Source: a virus
Reading direction: 5' to 3' (one strand)
IMG/VR virus record: IMGVR_UViG_3300042541_001760
Coordinates: 197,053 to 261,052 of that record
Length of the DNA: 64,000 nt
Made by a program: the position numbers and the translations under genes. A model generated the notes under the pieces. The model was given only the letters and a program-made list of their open reading frames with translations. It made no database searches and was not told the origin of the DNA. Positions 7,002 to 14,725 of the stretch are shown one piece after another; positions within the stretch are counted from its first letter, which is position 1, and the number at the start of each line of letters is the position of its first letter.

Positions 7002-8300
7002 TTACTGTGTTTTTCTATTGTAATTCAGTAAGTTACTCATTTTATTTATTTCTTCGTTCAACAACTTAGTTTTCTTATCTTGTGTTGACTCTAATTGATT
7101 CATAATCTTATTAGCCTTTGTGTTACTTTTATTAGTAGTGTTTGTCTCTCCTTTAGTAACTTCACCAGCCTCATCAGTAACGACCGGTTGGGGTGATTTA
7201 TTATAGGCTTGTTTTTTAAGTGCCCCCAATAAATTATCCTTTCTGATTTTATTTCTGTTTTTATTAACAGGTGTCTCAACCGCATTTGCCCACTTAGGAT
7301 TATTACCAGTTCTAGATGAACCTTCAATATTGTCTGTTACCCAATCTTCATTCGGGTGAATTTCATCATACATTAAGTTCTCTTGACCTGCGGATGAAAA
7401 TGCTTCAACATATTCCTCAACTGCGTCAGATGCTTGGTATGTCTTTTTTGCCATCTTTTTATCCATTTGTCCGTTAGATTCAGGGAAATGTTCTGCATCC
7501 ATAGTATAATCTTCTTTAGAACCATTTTTAAGGTAGTCCTTCATCTTTTGAGTTACAGATTTAATGTAATCATCATTTTCTTTTTTAGATTTACCAATTG
7601 CCGTTTCGTATGTTGCCAATCCTTTAGGTTTTGACATTTTTTTAATATTGTCTTTCTCCTCTTTAACAATCTTTTCAATCATATCAATCATCTCATCTTC
7701 GGTTAATTTGATAGATTCTTTAACTTGATATTCTTTACCATCAACTTCAAAGTCATCATCTCCTTTACGTTTTGCTTTTGCTAATGCTCCTGTAAACGCA
7801 TTACCTTCTTCCATTTCTTCGTCAGTTTGATGTTTTTTTGACTTTCTTAACATTTTAAAATCTTCAGCGTCAATTTTGTTATTTTTATTCTTATCCATTT
7901 TTTTCTGTCCACCGAATAATGCTTCAGTCATTTCAGCACCAGCATATCTTTTGTGACTCTCACAAGCCTGTGCGTCATAATCTTCACCATCTTCATTACA
8001 AACTCTTGATAATTTTTCAGAGGGGTCGAAATCCATATCGGTACTTTCCATCATGCCACCATATCCACATTCGTTACATTGACCTTCATTCATAGTTCCA
8101 CCACATTGTTCACAAGTTTCTCCTTCTTCCATCTCTTCATCCATTGATATTTCTTGCCATTCATCCTCTGTCGTCATATCATCATCAATTTCATTGACTT
8201 TGGATTTGATTTTATTTACTAGTGATTCGGCTCTTTCTTCTAATGACTCCTTTAATGTTTTTTTAACAATTGAATCAATATAGTTATTTACGTTTTTCAT
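7002..8300 (-). CDS. Acidic protein with zinc ribbon and EF-hand-like loop
   Basis: 432 aa, very rich in Glu, Asp and Lys. The N-terminal leader (M-K-N-V-N-N-Y-I-D-S-I-V-K-K-T-L-K-E) resembles the other candidate capsid-targeting leaders. A zinc-ribbon-like segment has C-E-Q-C and C-N-E-C at about residues 63-78. At about 133-146 the stretch D-K-N-K-N-N-K-I-D-A-E-D-F matches a calcium-binding EF-hand loop. A central helix (I-K-L-T-E-D-E-M-I-D-M-I) is a motif I recall from phage proteins of this type. The C-terminal third is Asn/Lys-rich and low-complexity. It may be a scaffold/core or internal virion protein. A TATTTAT element lies 14 bases upstream. Confidence 0.75.
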   Translation of the reverse strand: MKNVNNYIDSIVKKTLKESLEERAESLVNKIKSKVNEIDDDMTTEDEWQEISMDEEMEEGETCEQCGGTMNEGQCNECGYGGMMESTDMDFDPSEKLSRVCNEDGEDYDAQACESHKRYAGAEMTEALFGGQKKMDKNKNNKIDAEDFKMLRKSKKHQTDEEMEEGNAFTGALAKAKRKGDDDFEVDGKEYQVKESIKLTEDEMIDMIEKIVKEEKDNIKKMSKPKGLATYETAIGKSKKENDDYIKSVTQKMKDYLKNGSKEDYTMDAEHFPESNGQMDKKMAKKTYQASDAVEEYVEAFSSAGQENLMYDEIHPNEDWVTDNIEGSSRTGNNPKWANAVETPVNKNRNKIRKDNLLGALKKQAYNKSPQPVVTDEAGEVTKGETNTTNKSNTKANKIMNQLESTQDKKTKLLNEEINKMSNLLNYNRKTQ

Positions 8301-8314
8301 AATTTTGTTTTTAT

Positions 8315-8321
8315 ATAAATA
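8315..8321 (-). promoter_or_regulatory. TATTTAT element, candidate late promoter
   Basis: TATTTAT on the minus strand, 14 bases before the start of the acidic EF-hand gene. Confidence 0.4.
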
Positions 8322-8324
8322 TCT

Positions 8325-9347
8325 TTATTTAGTTAAAGTGTTACCTTTTTTATATTCTTTAATGATAATGTTTTTAATTGTATTTTCACTTATACCGTGT
8401 TTCTTACTTATATTCTTTATCACCTTCATAAGTAATTTATTTTCAAATATGTTCAGAGATTTAATATCCCCCTGATTACAGTATGGGAATTTTTGACATT
8501 TTTTCTTAACCTCAACAAATTTACCTCCAGGTATCTGAGTTTTAGCCGCTCCTCTCCAATTTTTCTTACTACCTGACTTAGCCCAAGCCGCAGGTGTTTC
8601 ATATGAACCGGAAGAACCTGATCCCGTCGCTTCTTTTGTTTCAATTTTCTTAGGTTTATTAACGAATCTGTCGGCACTTGAGAATAATGGACCTTCAAAA
8701 CCACCCGCGGAACCCGAACCTGTTGCTTCTGTATTCTCTTCTTTATTTTTTTTGTTTTTTAGTGATTCAAAACTTTTACGTCCTCTACCTTCGTGTTCTT
8801 CCATATTAAAATAATCTTCTATGTGTTTATCTTGTAGTTTTTGGATAAACTCAGGTCTATCATTACTTTTGTTTGGTGAAAATCTCTTATAACCGTTAAT
8901 TTTTTGTATTTTTAATACATCTTTATTTTTCTTATATAACCAATAAGGTAATTTAACATACTTGAAAGGTTCATAACCCTCAACATCACCTATTATTTCT
9001 ACTTGTGATTTTGGTAATTTTATTTTATGAATTTCTATATTAAATGGTCTTGCCCCATCCACAAACATCCTACTCTCAAACTCATTCTCAATAATATTAA
9101 TCACCTCAATTGTATTTGATTGTGAGTCGTCACTTACAATATATGAACCTATAAAAGATTTTTCTTCGGGTAGATATAATGATTTATAATAACTTAAATC
9201 ATATGTAGGTTTTGTAGATTCTTCGTCCTGTTCCGGTAAGTCAGACGGTATACGTAAAGAAGATACATATGGTGATGCCATATTTTGAGCCACCCCCGTA
9301 TTACTTTTAAATCCAGCCATAATCTTCGATCCAATTTCGTTCTTCAT
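8325..9347 (-). CDS. Hypothetical phage protein with duplicated A-T-G-S-G-S motif
   Basis: 340 aa. The first half is mixed alpha/beta (K-L-P-Y-W-L-Y-K-K). The middle holds two copies of E-A-T-G-S-G-S-(A/S)-G followed by an aromatic/Pro segment (about residues 208-225 and 240-258). The end of the protein carries K-K-C-Q-K-F-P-Y-C-N-Q-G-D-I and a helix-turn-helix-like tail (I-S-K-K-H-G-I-S-E-N-T-I-K-N-I-I). I recall homologues with E-A-T-x-x-S-S-G repeats and the same F-P-Y-C-N-Q-G-D-I motif in many T4-like environmental phages, without a function. The tail could bind nucleic acid. It abuts the upstream stop by one base, favouring the first ATG. Confidence 0.75.
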   Translation of the reverse strand: MKNEIGSKIMAGFKSNTGVAQNMASPYVSSLRIPSDLPEQDEESTKPTYDLSYYKSLYLPEEKSFIGSYIVSDDSQSNTIEVINIIENEFESRMFVDGARPFNIEIHKIKLPKSQVEIIGDVEGYEPFKYVKLPYWLYKKNKDVLKIQKINGYKRFSPNKSNDRPEFIQKLQDKHIEDYFNMEEHEGRGRKSFESLKNKKNKEENTEATGSGSAGGFEGPLFSSADRFVNKPKKIETKEATGSGSSGSYETPAAWAKSGSKKNWRGAAKTQIPGGKFVEVKKKCQKFPYCNQGDIKSLNIFENKLLMKVIKNISKKHGISENTIKNIIIKEYKKGNTLTK

Positions 9348-9348
9348 A

Positions 9349-9594
9349 TTATGCTCTCCTTATTCTTGGTTCCCAAGTTCCTTTTTGAGTCCATAGGAAT
9401 TGATAAAATTCACTAAAGCTTCTAACTATTAGTTCTTTTACGTTACCTTCCAATTTACCTCGTTTAATTTCCTTAGCAATTTCATCCATTAACTTTTCTT
9501 CAAATTGTTTAATGGTGGATGATCCCATGAAATCCCTAATCTCTTTACGGACCATAGTTTCAATTTCTTTTTTTTCGGTAGAAGTTAATGACAT
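9349..9594 (-). CDS. Hypothetical protein, 81 aa
   Basis: Small helical, charged protein (M-S-L-T-S-T-E-K-K-E-I-E-T-M-V-R-K-E-I). It has a C-terminal aromatic patch (F-Y-Q-F-L-W-T-Q-K-G-T-W) and a basic end. No family recognised. It is packed 1 base from the genes on either side, so it is co-transcribed with them. Confidence 0.65.
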   Translation of the reverse strand: MSLTSTEKKEIETMVRKEIRDFMGSSTIKQFEEKLMDEIAKEIKRGKLEGNVKELIVRSFSEFYQFLWTQKGTWEPRIRRA

Positions 9595-9595
9595 A

Positions 9596-10219
9596 TTATT
9601 TCTTTAGTTTAATCTTCCAATAAATACTTCCTTGTAGTGATATTTGTTTGGAGTTATTTAGTCCAACACCAAGTCCGAATATTTTATCTTTCTTGTCTTT
9701 ATAAAGTAAAGATGGTCCTGCGTAATTAAGTATATTTACCTTATCAAATCCACCTGTAAGACCTAAATATATTTGTCGTTTAGCGGGTTCTTTTAAGAAT
9801 AAAGTGTCATTAATAATTCTTTCGGTTATTCTTGAAGTGAATTTTCTTGCGAATATTTTGTTCTCAACGACAGTATCTTCAATTGTAACATAAGAATCTT
9901 TACCTAAGTCCAATGTGTCTGTATAAAACCTTTTGGTAAAATAATCCATTAATATTAATTGTGTGTCAGCTTCTTGTGGAATATACTTTGGGACTTCAAC
10001 TTTAACTTTGATGGTTTTACCTTCCTTATATACGATTGTATCTCTTTTAATATAAATGGTGTCTCTTTTATTATCCACCACTTCGTATTTTTTTCCGTTC
10101 ACCTTTACGATGTCACCCTTATTAATTTCTTTCTTACCATTATCCCCATCACACATTCTCATTAATAGAACAACGATAATCAATCCAATAATTGCCAGTG
10201 TTTTAAAATCAAGTTTCAT
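9596..10219 (-). CDS. Membrane-anchored protein, 207 aa
   Basis: One N-terminal membrane segment (about 7-22, L-A-I-I-G-L-I-I-V-V-L-L) is followed by a periplasm-type beta-rich region with repeated I-Y-I-K-R-D-T-I-V-Y strands. The C-terminal ~60 residues (G-L-T-G-G-F-D then alternating hydrophobic strands, ending I-Y-W-K-I-K-L-K-K) resemble small beta-barrel ends. Similar anchored proteins are common in Bacteroidetes phages near lysis genes. A spanin-like envelope-fusion role is possible but is inference. It lies upstream (3') of the amidase run. Confidence 0.65.
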   Translation of the reverse strand: MKLDFKTLAIIGLIIVVLLMRMCDGDNGKKEINKGDIVKVNGKKYEVVDNKRDTIYIKRDTIVYKEGKTIKVKVEVPKYIPQEADTQLILMDYFTKRFYTDTLDLGKDSYVTIEDTVVENKIFARKFTSRITERIINDTLFLKEPAKRQIYLGLTGGFDKVNILNYAGPSLLYKDKKDKIFGLGVGLNNSKQISLQGSIYWKIKLKK

Positions 10220-10220
10220 A

Positions 10221-10847
10221 TTAGTCAGTTTTTTTTCTTGACGCGATTATTTTACCCCACTTAGATTTAAATTTTTCATAATATTGTCTAAGTTTTTGTA
10301 TCATTGAGTCAAAGTCCTGGTCAACTTTTACAGTTTCACAATTGATATACACTCCGTTTGTCTCTCCCACTCTAAAAATGAAATCCAAATCAAAATCAAT
10401 AATCTTACCTGACCACTCAGCACTATCGCTATATAGGTTTAATTGATTAAAGTCGGTCATTTCGGATACCTCGGATACAAATTCATCCATAGTTTCCTGA
10501 AACGCTTTTTTATCATCGGTAGTTAATTCCAAGGCCTTCTTATCGTTTCCGTGTATCATTAACACACCACCAGATATTCTATATCCTTGTTGTTTTGAAT
10601 CTTTATTATTATCTTTCTTATCTTCATCAAAATCTATTTCACTCTCCACAGATCCGGGAACATTAACTCTTTGAGTTATTTCGTCTCCTGTGTTCTCAAT
10701 ATCACCAGAGTCCTTAAATGTTTGTTCATTAATAATACCGTATTTTTTTTTGATACCATTAATATCCTCAGATATCTGAGTGTTATTTTTTTGAAGCATC
10801 TCTCTTGAGGCTTTCAATAATCTTTGTATTTCTTCGTGGTTACTCAT
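10221..10847 (-). CDS. Hypothetical protein with candidate prohead-cleavage leader
   Basis: 208 aa. The first ~41 residues form a charged helical leader ending I-I-N-E-Q (cleavage predicted after Glu41), then a low-complexity acidic linker (D-E-D-K-K-D-N-N-K-D-S-K). A globular C-terminal domain (about 95-205) is rich in Asp and aromatic residues (W-S-G-K-I-I-D-F-D-L-D-F-I-F). No known family. The (I/L)-x-E-Q leader is shared with other genes here and suggests virion packaging. It overlaps the amidase gene by 8 bases, so both are probably co-translated. Confidence 0.65.
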   Translation of the reverse strand: MSNHEEIQRLLKASREMLQKNNTQISEDINGIKKKYGIINEQTFKDSGDIENTGDEITQRVNVPGSVESEIDFDEDKKDNNKDSKQQGYRISGGVLMIHGNDKKALELTTDDKKAFQETMDEFVSEVSEMTDFNQLNLYSDSAEWSGKIIDFDLDFIFRVGETNGVYINCETVKVDQDFDSMIQKLRQYYEKFKSKWGKIIASRKKTD

Positions 10848-11436
10848 ATCCTATTAGTTCGTTAAATTTGTTAAAGTCAAATGCTGGACTCACATCAGTA
10901 AATATCACATCAAAGTTGCTTTTCGTAACAATACCTTCAAATTTTTCAATTCCTTCAAATTTTGTGTTATGCCCGACACTTCTTTTATTAATGGAGTGTT
11001 CTCCCATTAGTTTAATACATAGTTCTGCGGTCTTATTCATTTGTATATCGGTATATGGTTGCCAAAAGAAATAATCTCTCCATTTTTTTTCAAATACCTT
11101 ATCTTTATAAATATTACCAATCCAATTAATGTGATGGTCCTTTAATGGTTCTTTTTGTAACCAACCAAGATTCTCCAAACATATGATAATTGAGTTCCTA
11201 TTAACATTATCTACCTTGAAGAAGTTTGAATGTTCTGTGTCCGACATTAGTTTTAGTATGGTACCTTCTCGACTAATTACGTAATTTGGTATCTTATCGT
11301 AGTTACCATTAGCCCTAAATTTAAGGGATGTTAAATATTCACCGATCTCACGGGAAGTATGGCACAGGATTATTTGTTTCTTCTTTTTTTGTTTACCCGT
11401 AGCCTTGAAATCACCATAACTAATTATTTCAAACAT
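10840..11436 (-). CDS. N-acetylmuramoyl-L-alanine amidase-like endolysin
   Basis: 198 aa, close to the size of T7 lysozyme-type amidases (Amidase_2). It likely cuts the bond between muramic acid and the L-Ala of peptidoglycan to release progeny. Zinc-ligand candidates are His26 (I-I-L-C-H-T-S), His156 (S-V-G-H-N) and Asp181 (T-D-V-S-P-A-F-D). A core strand I-I-I-C-L-E-N-L-G (83-91) matches the family's Ile-Glu-x-x-Asn-x-Gly segment. The third ligand is Asp rather than the commoner Cys or His. No signal peptide, so a holin is expected; the neighbouring membrane proteins at 11429 and 12309 are candidates. Confidence 0.82.
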   Translation of the reverse strand: MFEIISYGDFKATGKQKKKKQIILCHTSREIGEYLTSLKFRANGNYDKIPNYVISREGTILKLMSDTEHSNFFKVDNVNRNSIIICLENLGWLQKEPLKDHHINWIGNIYKDKVFEKKWRDYFFWQPYTDIQMNKTAELCIKLMGEHSINKRSVGHNTKFEGIEKFEGIVTKSNFDVIFTDVSPAFDFNKFNELIGYE

Positions 11437-12304
11437 CTCGTTTTGAATAACTTAATCTTTTTATGTTGGTATCGTTAGATAATTGGTCTTTAAGTTCATC
11501 TAAGTTTTGATTCTCAACCACAATCTCTTCGGTATGTTCTTCATGTATTTCCTCTACCGTTGGTTCAACAATCTCTTCGGTATGTTCTTCATGTATTTCC
11601 TCTACCGTTGGTTCAACAATCTCTTCAACCACCTCATCTTCAACTACAATATCCTTCACCTTTTCTTCCTCACCGAATTTTTCTTTTTGAATCACATCAA
11701 GATGTTTCTCCAATTTTTCAATAGTTTCTATTGTTATAGCGGGGGTAATAGTATTTACTTCCCTCTCAATAATACCCGCCTTACGAGATATTTCATCTAT
11801 TTGTTCTTCCGTTAGTTCGGTTGCGGTTTCAGTTATGGTTTCTTTATTTGAATAAACCACTAACATATGAGCAAATGTTAAAGATATGATGGGTAGTAAT
11901 CCACCACTGAATAAAGCCAAAATTAATTTATGTGTTGGTATATTAGTTGGGTCAATACCCATAGGTTCAAATAAAGGTCCAGCCATCTCCATCCATTGTT
12001 TGAATGTCTCGGATGTTTCCTGTATGTATGAATATGAAAAGAATAGGTTACCCACGAATTGAATAAAGGTTACCAATATGAAGGGGAAATATATGAACCT
12101 ACCCATCTTTACTGACACACCGGCAAGGGCTGATAGTGCGGCAATCTCAACCGCAACAGAAAGATATATAGCCCAAGCAAAAGGGTTTGTAATACCATAG
12201 AATGAAGTTACGTGTGATATAGACACAAAGGCAACTAACAATATAGGTATTACAAACGCCGTGGCAATTATACTCTTAAGATTTTTTTGAATCCAATTTT
12301 TCAT
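11429..12304 (-). CDS. Four-pass membrane protein with acidic repeat tail
   Basis: 291 aa. Four hydrophobic segments lie at about 13-32, 42-62, 72-94 and 128-150, the N-terminus being basic. The cytoplasmic-type tail (about 165-285) is strongly acidic and contains a 16-residue unit (E-E-I-V-E-P-T-V-E-E-I-H-E-E-H-T) repeated twice plus a partial third, encoded by a perfect 48-bp DNA repeat. It overlaps the endolysin gene by 8 bases, so a holin-like or lysis-timing role is possible. Its size and acidic tail are unlike classical holins. The copy number of the repeat may vary between relatives. Confidence 0.7.
   Translation of the reverse strand: MKNWIQKNLKSIIATAFVIPILLVAFVSISHVTSFYGITNPFAWAIYLSVAVEIAALSALAGVSVKMGRFIYFPFILVTFIQFVGNLFFSYSYIQETSETFKQWMEMAGPLFEPMGIDPTNIPTHKLILALFSGGLLPIISLTFAHMLVVYSNKETITETATELTEEQIDEISRKAGIIEREVNTITPAITIETIEKLEKHLDVIQKEKFGEEEKVKDIVVEDEVVEEIVEPTVEEIHEEHTEEIVEPTVEEIHEEHTEEIVVENQNLDELKDQLSNDTNIKRLSYSKRDV
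11521..11626. repeat. Perfect 48-bp tandem repeat inside a coding region
   Basis: Two perfect 48-bp copies (11521-11568, 11569-11616) and 10 bases of a third. The period is a multiple of three, so the frame is kept and the protein gains 16 residues per copy. Confidence 0.9.
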
Positions 12305-12308
12305 TTAA

Positions 12309-12584
12309 TCATTTGTCCATATTTTTATAGTAATTAACCGGAACTTTGTTTTTGTCCGATAATTCCTCAATCTCTAATGTTTTCCAATTAGGAGTTTCTT
12401 TAATAATCTTAACCATCTCGTTTGATTTAATAGAGGTAGAATCCATTTGATGTACCTTTTTGTTCAAACTTTCAATGTCCTTTTCAATTCTACCTAATTC
12501 GGATGCAGTTCCACACGTTCTTAGAAATATAAATAAACATAGAGTTAGTGTGGCAATGGTGAAGTAATTTTGATATTTTTCCAT
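12309..12584 (-). CDS. Small membrane-anchored coiled-coil protein
   Basis: 91 aa. One membrane segment at about 7-22 (F-T-I-A-T-L-T-L-C-L-F-I-F-L) is followed by a heptad-like coiled coil (L-G-R-I-E-K-D-I-E-S-L-N-K-K-V) and a polar C-terminus. This layout resembles i-spanins, which connect inner and outer membranes during lysis, and the amidase is two genes downstream. No outer spanin is visible. The TATTTAT element 13 bases upstream suggests it heads the lysis transcript. Confidence 0.65.
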   Translation of the reverse strand: MEKYQNYFTIATLTLCLFIFLRTCGTASELGRIEKDIESLNKKVHQMDSTSIKSNEMVKIIKETPNWKTLEIEELSDKNKVPVNYYKNMDK

Positions 12585-12597
12585 AAGTTTTTATTAT

Positions 12598-12604
12598 ATA
12601 AATA
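12598..12604 (-). promoter_or_regulatory. TATTTAT element, candidate late promoter
   Basis: TATTTAT on the minus strand, 13 bases before the start of the 91-aa gene that precedes the lysis genes. Confidence 0.4.
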
Positions 12605-12613
12605 GATTAGATT

Positions 12614-13414
12614 TTACATATATTCAAAAAGAACCGAACTTTCATTTCGTAATTTACGAAGAGCCTTCTCTTTAATCTGTCTCACACGTTCTTTAGTAAG
12701 ATTGAAGTCGTCACCGATGTCCTCCAAAGTTCTTGGTGTCCCCGTTAGACCGAAATAATCCTCAATGATGGATCTCTCTCTTTTGTCCAAAATACCTAAC
12801 ACATCCATAAGTTTTTCTTTCAACTTATCTTTGGTATCAAAACCATCGTCAGGCATTACACAATTCTCATTTACGATTACATCAATAAGTGTATCTCCGT
12901 CTTCATTAATCTCGTCGTTAAGATTGACCATTGAAGGTAGTGAGGTGAACTTATCGGACAATTGCTTGCCATTGTTCTCAACCTCTTTTTTAGCTCGTTG
13001 TAGGTCTTGTACGACATTAACAGGGAGTCGTATGGTTCTTGCGTTCTCGTTAAGAGATTGGAGAATACATTGACGAACCCACCATACCGCATATGATATA
13101 AATCGTAGGTTCTTATTCCAATCAAAATTCTCAATGGCTTTAATCAATCCCATATTACCTTCGGCAATTAAATCGGGGAATGGTAATCCTTGATTCTGAT
13201 ATTGTTTTGCCACGGTAATAACAAAACGTAAATTACCTTCAACTAACTCCTGATGTATCTCATCTTTCTGTCTATCTGTTAGGTTTCCTGTGGCCATCAT
13301 AGCAGCCAACTCACGTTCTCTATCAGGTGTCATAACCTTAATCTTTCTTAGATCTTTAAGATAAGATTGAATCTCGTCTTGGTTGATCGGTATTCCTGTG
13401 TTTTTCTCTCTCAT
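12614..13414 (-). CDS. RNA polymerase sigma-70 family factor
   Basis: 266 aa, about the size of Bacteroidetes primary sigma factors, which lack region 1.1. Region 1.2 is at the start (S-Y-L-K-D-L-R-K-I). Region 2 is complete: N-L-R-F-V-I-T-V-A-K-Q-Y, D-L-I-A-E-G-N-M-G-L-I, and the -10-binding helix F-I-S-Y-A-V-W-W-V-R-Q. Region 3 is shortened. Region 4 has a helix-turn-helix (T-L-E-D-I-G-D-D-F-N-L-T-K-E-R-V-R-Q-I-K) for -35 contact. It probably redirects host RNA polymerase to phage promoters, the job of gp55 in T4, and the TATTTAT elements are the natural candidate target. Compared with host RpoD, the 2.4 and 3 segments are diverged (N-E-N-A-R-T-I-R-L-P is kept). Confidence 0.93.
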   Translation of the reverse strand: MREKNTGIPINQDEIQSYLKDLRKIKVMTPDRERELAAMMATGNLTDRQKDEIHQELVEGNLRFVITVAKQYQNQGLPFPDLIAEGNMGLIKAIENFDWNKNLRFISYAVWWVRQCILQSLNENARTIRLPVNVVQDLQRAKKEVENNGKQLSDKFTSLPSMVNLNDEINEDGDTLIDVIVNENCVMPDDGFDTKDKLKEKLMDVLGILDKRERSIIEDYFGLTGTPRTLEDIGDDFNLTKERVRQIKEKALRKLRNESSVLFEYM

Positions 13415-13418
13415 ATGA

Positions 13419-13934
13419 TTATTTTGAATATTGGTGTAAGGTTTGTTTTTCTTTTTTGGTTAATGACTCAATTCCTTTATTACTTATCTTCTCTAATATT
13501 TCATCCAAAGATAACACTTTTTCGGGAATAATGGTCTCTTGATAATCATCGTTTGTTAAACTTAATACTTCGTTAATGGTATCATAATCTTGTTGTAACT
13601 CAGGGTTAACATTATTATAATTATCCAGAAATCCGATTCCGTCATCCTCTAAGTCAAAAAGATGTTCAAAAATTTGTGTTGGCATCTGACAAGATATCTC
13701 ACCCTCGTACGGCACCAACATATATATGATACATTCGTTTGATACGACAGAGTGGATAAATTGTTTTAATTTAAAGAAATCTTCATTGGATTTGAAGTGG
13801 AATATACTACTACTCTCACCATAACTAAATTTTACGTTTTTAGAGTCGGAGACATCGACAATTTTCTTAGCCATTCTCTCAACACCTGATTCATCGTTTT
13901 TAACTTGACCGAATATAGATAATAGATATTTCAT
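13419..13934 (-). CDS. Hypothetical protein, 171 aa
   Basis: The N-terminal ~100 residues look globular (M-K-Y-L-L-S-I-F-G-Q-V; I-I-Y-M-L-V-P-Y-E-G). An acidic linker is followed by a C-terminal helical motif (L-S-L-D-E-I-L-E-K-I-S-N-K-G-I-E-S-L-T-K-K-E-K) that matches a short module found at the ends of many Bacteroidetes proteins (DUF6576-like). Function unknown. A strong Bacteroidetes promoter lies upstream (13952-13983) and the sigma gene follows 4 bases after its stop, so both are probably one early transcript. Confidence 0.7.
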   Translation of the reverse strand: MKYLLSIFGQVKNDESGVERMAKKIVDVSDSKNVKFSYGESSSIFHFKSNEDFFKLKQFIHSVVSNECIIYMLVPYEGEISCQMPTQIFEHLFDLEDDGIGFLDNYNNVNPELQQDYDTINEVLSLTNDDYQETIIPEKVLSLDEILEKISNKGIESLTKKEKQTLHQYSK

Positions 13935-13951
13935 AGTTATTTATTATTTTA

Positions 13952-13983
13952 CAAATGTAATGATATTTATCGTGATAAACAAA
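13952..13983 (-). promoter_or_regulatory. Bacteroidetes-type promoter, TTTG-N20-TACATTTG
   Basis: Minus strand: TTTG (13983-13980), 20-base spacer, TACATTTG (13959-13952), then 17 bases to the start codon at 13934. It probably drives the 171-aa gene and the sigma factor. Confidence 0.7.
13964..13970 (+). promoter_or_regulatory. TATTTAT element, candidate late promoter
   Basis: TATTTAT on the plus strand, 19 bases before the start at 13990. It lies within the spacer of the opposing minus-strand promoter. Confidence 0.4.
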
Positions 13984-13989
13984 CTTATT

Positions 13990-14631
13990 ATGAATAAAAG
14001 AATATCAATTACAAGAGACCAACTGGTTGAACATATTAGAAAATCAATTTCTAAAAATTTAATGGAACAGGACTATTCGTCCGATATAAATAGACCAACT
14101 CAACCTAGAGAAAAAGGGGTTAAGACAATATTTGGTGATAAGTATTCAAGATATATTCCAAATGATGTTATTCGTTATATGAGAAAGAACCCGGCTCTTA
14201 TATTTGAAAGGTTATTTGAACTATATGGTGAGGACGCCTATATGTATTTAGATAAAGCAAAAGAAAAGATGGGTGATTCACCTGAACCTATGATGGAACA
14301 AGATATGGATGATGATTACGATGATGAAGATGAGGAAGAAGAACAGGATCCATTGATGGACACATTAAAAGATGTTGTTAACAACAATGGTGAATTCAGT
14401 GAAAGTGACATTGATGACATTAATGATTATGGGGGTTCTAAAAGATCGTTTAGAGGTTCAATTTATTTAGATGGAATGGTACCCGAAACTGACGATAAAG
14501 AATTTGATAGAAAAGTGGCAATTAAAATTATGGAGTTCTTCGCATCAGGACTGAACATTAACAGATATGTCGGTGGTGTTGGTTTCAAACAACGAAGTAT
14601 GACAAACCCATTTGATAACGAGAATTTTTAA
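13990..14631 (+). CDS. Acidic candidate capsid-cargo protein
   Basis: 213 aa from the ATG at 13990; an upstream in-frame ATG at 13960 adds ten residues but lies before the putative promoter start. The leader (M-N-K-R-I-S-I-T-R-D-Q-L-V-E-H-I-R-K) is a basic amphipathic helix ending N-L-M-E-Q, with predicted cleavage after Glu26. The middle holds a long Asp/Glu run (D-M-D-D-D-Y-D-D-E-D-E-E-E-E). The C-terminal half is globular with no known family. A clear terminator follows. I infer a virion internal or core protein. Confidence 0.75.
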   Translation: MNKRISITRDQLVEHIRKSISKNLMEQDYSSDINRPTQPREKGVKTIFGDKYSRYIPNDVIRYMRKNPALIFERLFELYGEDAYMYLDKAKEKMGDSPEPMMEQDMDDDYDDEDEEEEQDPLMDTLKDVVNNNGEFSESDIDDINDYGGSKRSFRGSIYLDGMVPETDDKEFDRKVAIKIMEFFASGLNINRYVGGVGFKQRSMTNPFDNENF

Positions 14632-14639
14632 AATATAAG

Positions 14640-14665
14640 CCCCACCCTAAGAGTGGGGTTTTTTT
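14640..14665 (+). terminator. Rho-independent terminator
   Basis: CCCCAC / GTGGGG 6-bp GC-rich stem, 7-base loop and a run of seven T, directly after the 213-aa gene. Confidence 0.9.
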
Positions 14666-14681
14666 ATATCATTATTTTTCG

Positions 14682-14689
14682 TATATTTG
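14682..14689 (+). promoter_or_regulatory. Possible -7 box TATATTTG
   Basis: Matches the Bacteroidetes TAnnTTTG -7 box, 36 bases upstream of the start at 14726. No TTTG is seen 19-21 bases upstream, so support is partial. Confidence 0.4.
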
Positions 14690-14725
14690 TAAAATTAAAT
14701 TAGTGTTAACCTTTTAAAATATAAA

